Shown here: positions 32,404 through 36,938 of the stretch, in pieces | How the letters are laid out: each line of letters begins with the position of its first letter | How positions within the stretch are numbered: the stretch's first letter is position 1 | Assembly: GCA_024220525.1 (NCBI GenBank) | Contig: JAMYWO010000259.1 | Coordinates: 17,465-54,402 of the forward strand | From: Cochliopodium minus | Lineage: Eukaryota > Discosea > Himatismenida > Cochliopodiidae | Reading direction: 5' to 3' | Length of the DNA: 36,938 nt | The notes under the pieces: generated by a model | The model's database searches: none | Seen by the model: the letters and a program-made list of their open reading frames with translations, nothing else | What the model was told of the DNA's origin: nothing | Position numbers and translations under genes: made by a program

Positions 32404-34226
32404 TTATTTTTCAAGTAAATGTTTGAACTTGCATTCAAAAGTGAAACAACAATCACAATAACAAAGAGTGGAAGCAACCTGAGTAAGCTGATGACCAGAA
32501 TGACAAGTCGCAGCACAAACAGAGCAATAAGCAAAAGATTCCTTAGGATCGCAAGTGTGGCAAAGAAAAGCATTCTGCACGAAAAGATGTTCCCTAGTCA
32601 CTAAAAAGGTGCATTGATTTTTTTCCAAGCAATCAATAAGTTGAGAATCAATTCCCTTGTATTGAATTTGAATTTGTTTTGAATGTGAAAAAATCTTATT
32701 TTCCGAGAAAATTTTTGAATTTTCTGCAAAGTTGTTTGCTTTAACAATTTGCGATTCGTTTCTGTTGGGGTCGTAGATGTCTAGGGCGATTTTATTGTTT
32801 TCAAATGTGTTGTTGGTGATTTTGATGTTTCCATTTAATGTTTTGATAACTGCTTTCCCATTATTTTTGAAAACTAAACATCAAAAAAAAATTAAATCAA
32901 AAAAAAAATGCGCAATAAAAAATTTATAAAAATAAAATTAATAAAAAAATTTTAAAGAAATTTATTTAAAATTTTTACCACTATCATTTAACGAAATTGA
33001 ACTTCCATTCAAGTACAAACCCTCCTGACATCCCACAACAGAACATTTCTCGACTTTAACTTTGTTTTTGACCTCCTCACAGAACTCCATAGCACAAACA
33101 CACTCCTCGAAAGAACAGTTAAGGATCTCCAATTCCTCCGATCCCTGTTGTGAAATTCCCACCTTACACTTTTTGAAATTACAGTTTTCAATCATCGATT
33201 TTTTGTTTTCAGACAAAATAATAGAATGACCTAATTTTTTTTTAAAAAAAATAAATTATTTTAAAACGTTCAATATATTTAATTAGTTTAAAAAAAAATA
33301 TTATTAATAACGTTCATTCAAATTTTAATGATTTTCTTAATTACCTCTTTCATTTTGGAAGTTGCAATTCTTTATTGTGTTTTCACCTTCAGACACCAAC
33401 AACAAAACAAAGACATTCCCGAAAAATTTGCATCTTTCAAAAAAAGTTTGTTCCTCGCAATAAATGGTAAATTCAAAGTCACTTAACTTTTGAAATTCAT
33501 CATAATAAGAAAAAAAAAAATTAAAATAAAAAAAATTATTTTTTAAAATATCATTTTTTTTTTTCATTACTTTGACTTCTCCTTCTCTGAAGACTCTGAA
33601 GTTCATATTCACAAATTTGATTTTAGAAGAATATATACGAAAGGGGCCTTTCAATGTACTACCCACATTTCCTTCGTCGTCATCTAATGGATCCAATCCG
33701 ACCTTTATGTTTAATATTTTTTTTAGTTGTATTATTTTTTGGTTTCAAGATTGTTTTTTTTTTTTGAACTGAAAATTAATAATACCATTATAAAATTCAT
33801 ATTCTCAGTTATATCGATTGCCTCCATTTCAATTGGTGGCATTATCATATTATAATCTTTTTCATTGATGGTATCATTGTAGATTTTTGGTAAAGATGGG
33901 AAGATATATAGATGATTTCGATCTCTTTGTACTTGATATAAAAAACATGCCATCATACGATAATTATAATAGTCTATTTTAGTGGGCATTTTGATTATAT
34001 TCTCTCCCATCATCTGGTAGAATTTCTTTCTGAATAATTTAGATTTTATTATCTCATGATAAAAAAATTTGTTGACTGCAACCATCATATGAAGATCTTT
34101 GACATCCAAATACTTTAATATCTCTCTTGAGAGGTTTTTATATTTAAAGAAAAAATCTTCAGGCTTTTTTCTTTCATCTATAGAGGATATCTCAATTCTT
34201 TTTATAGATTTAGAATAATTTCCCAT
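32404..34226 (-). CDS. FBXO11-like F-box protein: F-box, beta-helix, UBR-type zinc finger
   Basis: Five exons: 33786-34226, 33571-33702, 33345-33486, 32979-33230, 32404-32873. They total 1437 nt, giving 478 residues with phases consistent. Residues ~30-70 form an F-box (LSREILKYLDVKDLHMMVAV, NKFFYHEII). Residues ~190-400 are right-handed beta-helix rungs (NTIKNCNFQN, MIENCNFKKCKVGI, LEILNCSFEEC, VKVEKCSVVGCQEGLYL, IKITNNTFENNKIAL). The C-terminus is a UBR-box-like Cys/His cluster (FLCHTCDPKESFAYCSVC, then CHSGH and YCDC). F-box, PbH1 repeats and UBR box in this order match animal FBXO11, a substrate receptor of SCF ubiquitin ligases that acts on nuclear proteins such as BCL6. This copy is about half that length. 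The role is inferred from architecture. Confidence 0.85.
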
Positions 34227-34916
34227 TTTATTTTGATTTCAATTTTTAAAAATATTGAAATGAACATGTTTGAATAAAGGAAATGTATTTTTAAGAAAGG
34301 AGATTTTGAAAAACATTTCTAAAATTTGAAAAAAAAAATATAAAAATTTGCTCAGCATTAGGTTTTAATCATTATATGATCATGAGAATCAACTGATTTA
34401 AAAAAATCAATTTATCATTGCAATTTTTATATTTTTTAAATAAATAAAGAGAAAATACACAGTTTATGGTTTTTTTTTTATATTTTAAAGATTATGAAAA
34501 AAAAAAAATAATATATCAATTTATTTAATCCGTACTATTAAATACAAAGCATAAATTTTCTCACTTTATTTTCCAATATATTTGTTTGAGAAGTTTGAAA
34601 ACATGTCAAAATGTGCTAACAATAAAAATGATAAAAATTCTTTGAAAATAATCCCCTCTTGAATTTTTAACAGATTCATTCTCAAATTTGCATTCTCTGA
34701 GGATTTTTTCAAAGATATAACTCATTAAGAAATTGTTCAGGTTCCAAAAGAAGTTTGGTTTGGATCTTTTCCATAAAATCCCATGTTTACATATATTTCA
34801 AAACAAAAATAAAAATGATAATAAAAAATTTGTTTTTTTTTTTAAATTAAAATCATTTATTTTTCTTAATTTTTCTTTTACAAATACTTTACTTTATTGA
34901 AAAAAAATTGAAAGAA
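34227..34916. other. Intergenic with a weak coding relic
   Basis: About 690 bp between the FBXO11-like start and the RasGAP stop, both on the minus strand. 34227-34640 is plain AT-rich sequence and presumably the F-box gene promoter. On the minus strand, about 34640-34785 is less AT-biased and shows two short protein-like runs in different frames (MEKIQTKLLLEPEQFLNEL, then FEKILRECKFENESVKN). It may be a gene scrap or part of the upstream leader. Not called as a gene. Confidence 0.4.
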
Positions 34917-36819
34917 TTAATTCTTCTTGTTGATAGGTTTATCTATCTTTTGGAATAACTCTTTAAACTCTTCATCCTCATCTCCCTTTTTGATGTTCTC
35001 TTTGTTATTATAAATGAAGTTCCAGATGACAGCGAGGTGATCATGCTCAACATCGTTAGGAACGGTCAAAACAGAAGGGCTGGTGACAATATTTGTTTCT
35101 GGGCCAACAAGTTCACGATAAAAATCTCTAATCTGTTAAAGGATGGAAAAAAAGAAAATTATTTCAACAAAAATAAAAGATCAAAAATAAGCAAATTAAA
35201 TAAAAATTGAATATAAAAGAGCAAATTGTAAAAAAAAATTTAATTAAATGCAAGTCAAAAAAAAAATTGAAATTGAATCTCGAGAAAAAAAATGAAAAAG
35301 ATATTCAAATTAATGAAATAAATTAAATAAACATTAAAAATAAACAAAAAATTCAAATAAAATAGGTGTGTGTAATTAATGAAATAAATTAAATGATGAA
35401 AAAAGTTTGAAATTAAAATGGAAGAAATAAATTGAATAATCAACAAAAAATTAAAAATAATTTTAAACAAAATTTTAAAAAAAAAATGAAAGTTTTAACC
35501 TTTGGAATTTCTTGTTCTACAAAATCATCAAAAGGAGCCAAGAAAGGTTTTTTGACAGAAGGAGCAGTCTCATTGGCCAAATTCTGCAAAATACCCGAAA
35601 TGTTGGTGAGCTCCTTCTTGACAGAGTCGGAAGGTTGTTCGGTGGTCATGGCGTAGTGGATGGGGTTACAGAGAGCAGGATTGAGGGCACGGAGAATCAA
35701 GAAACCTCCGATAGATTTAAATTGGGTGTCTATGTCGAATTTTGTACCGACTTGTTTGTAGACGTGTTTCATCATTCTAAAATTTTTTGATTTTTTAAAA
35801 AAAATTTTAAAAAATTTTGAAAAAAAAATAAAATTAATGTCAATTATTTGTTGAATAAAAAATAAAATTAAATTATTAAAGCAAATTTTGATCTGAAAAA
35901 TTATGTCGAAAAAATAAATTTGGTTTTTAATAAATTAATCGATTGTTTGATCAAATAAAATAATGTTAAAAAGAAAATAATCAATCAGCAAAAATAACAA
36001 ATAAATAAAAATTAATAAAAAGTTTAAACTAATTGAACAAAATAAATGATTTCCAAAACAAAAAATTAAGAACAAAATTTCTATTTTTCAACAAAAAATC
36101 CGGATAGATTTAAAAATTGAATAAAAATTAAAAAAATTTTTAAAACAAAAAATAAATAAAAAATTAAAAAAAAAAATGAAAAATTTTTTTAATATATACC
36201 TTTTCAAGTCAGATGGCATGGTTTGTCCAGAGGTGACTATACGACGTTCTAATTGGGTCAAATAGAGTAACAGTTGGTAAGTATTTGCTTTGACGTACAA
36301 CTCGTCGACATCTCCCAACTCCTTAGGGTTCAACTCTGTGGTGGCGACGTCCATTTGGATACCTATTTTAAAAAAATTAAAAAATTAAAAAATCAAAAAA
36401 TAAAAAATTAAAAAATTAAAAAATAAAAATACGAAATAATAAAAAAAGAAAAATGAAAAAATGAAAAAATGAAAAAATAAATAATAAATAAAAAAAATAA
36501 AAAAAATAAAAGATAAGTGAATAAATTAAATAAAAACAATAAATTAAATAACAAAAATAAATGATTAAAGATAATAAAATAAATAGAAACAAACGAAAAT
36601 TTGAAATAAATTTTCTTTTACCTTCTTCGTCAAATTCTTTAGGCTCATTCAATTTCATTTTGTTGGAGATGGAAGAGACATCGGTTTCTTTCTGCTTGGA
36701 TTTTTGTTGGAGCTCGTGCAACAAGGTGGAATTGACCCACCACAAGTAGTACAAGCAGTTGAGTTTTATGTAGGAAGAGAAAAAGTTGGTAGCGCATGAA
36801 TTGAGACGAAACAAAGTAC
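34917..36819 (-). CDS. RasGAP catalytic domain, C-terminal four exons (continues off right edge)
   Basis: Exons 36622-36819, 36200-36362, 35500-35776 and 34917-35132, ending in TAA. The first exon begins in phase 1 with (G)TLFRLNSCATNFF, the RasGAP arginine-finger motif (compare TLFRGNSLASK of neurofibromin). The second motif is GGFLILRALNPALCNP (FLR motif). The third is GILQNLANET followed by PFLAPFDDFV. The key Arg of both motifs is present, so the domain should be active on Ras- or Rap-type GTPases. The Arg-to-Arg spacing is about 145 residues against about 115 in neurofibromin; the surplus is a Lys/Glu/Ser-rich insert after HELQQ. The N-terminal RasGAP helices are absent here but present, in matching phase, at 99-714. 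With those the receptor would be 1964 residues (finger Arg ~1685, second Arg ~1830). The tail (FKELFQKIDKPINKKN) is short. Confidence 0.88.
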
Positions 36820-36825
36820 CTTTTT

Positions 36826-36938
36826 AATAAATAAAAAATAAAAAATAAAAAATAAAAAATAATAAAATAATAAAATAAAAAAATAAAAAATAAAAAATAA
36901 AAAATAAAAAATAAAAAATAAAAAATAAAAAATAAAAA
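36826..36938. repeat. TAAAAAA-type A/T repeat at right window edge
   Basis: A/T simple sequence ending in about seven tandem TAAAAAA units. It sits directly upstream of the exon beginning at 36819, so it is intronic. It matches the repeat at 1-72 in unit and orientation, as expected if the two window ends meet in one intron. Confidence 0.9.

Noticed and set aside
34640-34785. Possible small minus-strand gene
   Set aside because: Two short runs in different frames without start, splice pair or recognisable domain; kept only as a weak relic in the intergenic entry.

Overview
The window looks like nuclear DNA of a free-living unicellular eukaryote, probably an amoeboid or amoeboflagellate protist. 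It is extremely AT-rich outside exons and uses the standard code (genes end in TGA and TAA). Short GT-AG introns are almost pure A/T. The gene families are eukaryotic signalling and chromatin families: RasGAP, F-box, SET, NACHT, ankyrin, MIR and EGF. Similar gene content occurs in Anaeramoeba, heteroloboseans and dictyostelids; the lineage cannot be fixed by eye. No viral or transposon gene, rRNA, tRNA or CRISPR array was recognised.

Layout. (1) 99-9255, minus: a giant receptor gene with signal peptide, IPT/TIG domain, about 35-40 EGF-like modules, one membrane segment and the start of a RasGAP domain. (2) 9607-11266, minus: a Sel1-repeat plus MIR-domain protein. (3) 11290-13952 and 13996-16494, plus: two tandem paralogous ankyrin-repeat proteins. 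(4) 16650-21899, plus: a SET8/KMT5A-type histone methyltransferase with a very long charged N-terminus. (5) 21975-22395, minus: a truncated unknown gene, cut at the single N at 22396. (6) 22397-24656, plus: a 5'-truncated surface protein with GLUG-like repeats, a mucin-like stalk and a membrane anchor, cut at the same N. (7) 24777-28955, minus: an NLR-like protein with caspase-like, NACHT, ankyrin and TPR regions. (8) 29271-30234, plus: a decayed host gene. (9) 30463-32263, minus: an ABHD11-type hydrolase. (10) 32404-34226, minus: an FBXO11-like F-box, beta-helix and UBR-box protein. (11) 34917-36819, minus: the catalytic rest of a RasGAP domain.

The two ends of the window fit together. The exon at 99-162 ends in phase 1 just before the arginine finger, and the exon at 36622-36819 starts in phase 1 with that finger. 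Both ends lie in the same kind of TTTTTTA heptamer repeat. Joined end to start, the gene is 40 exons and exactly 1965 codons. Either the contig is circular, or the unit is tandemly repeated, or the true order is 22397-36938 followed by 1-22395 with a false join at the N. The N cuts two genes head to head, which favours the last reading.

The two most notable proteins are the plexin-like EGF/IPT receptor with a built-in RasGAP, and the caspase-NACHT-ankyrin-TPR protein, which has the layout of an innate immune or cell-death sensor with its protease effector in the same chain. Splice junctions were placed by hand. For every complete gene the exon lengths sum to a whole number of codons.
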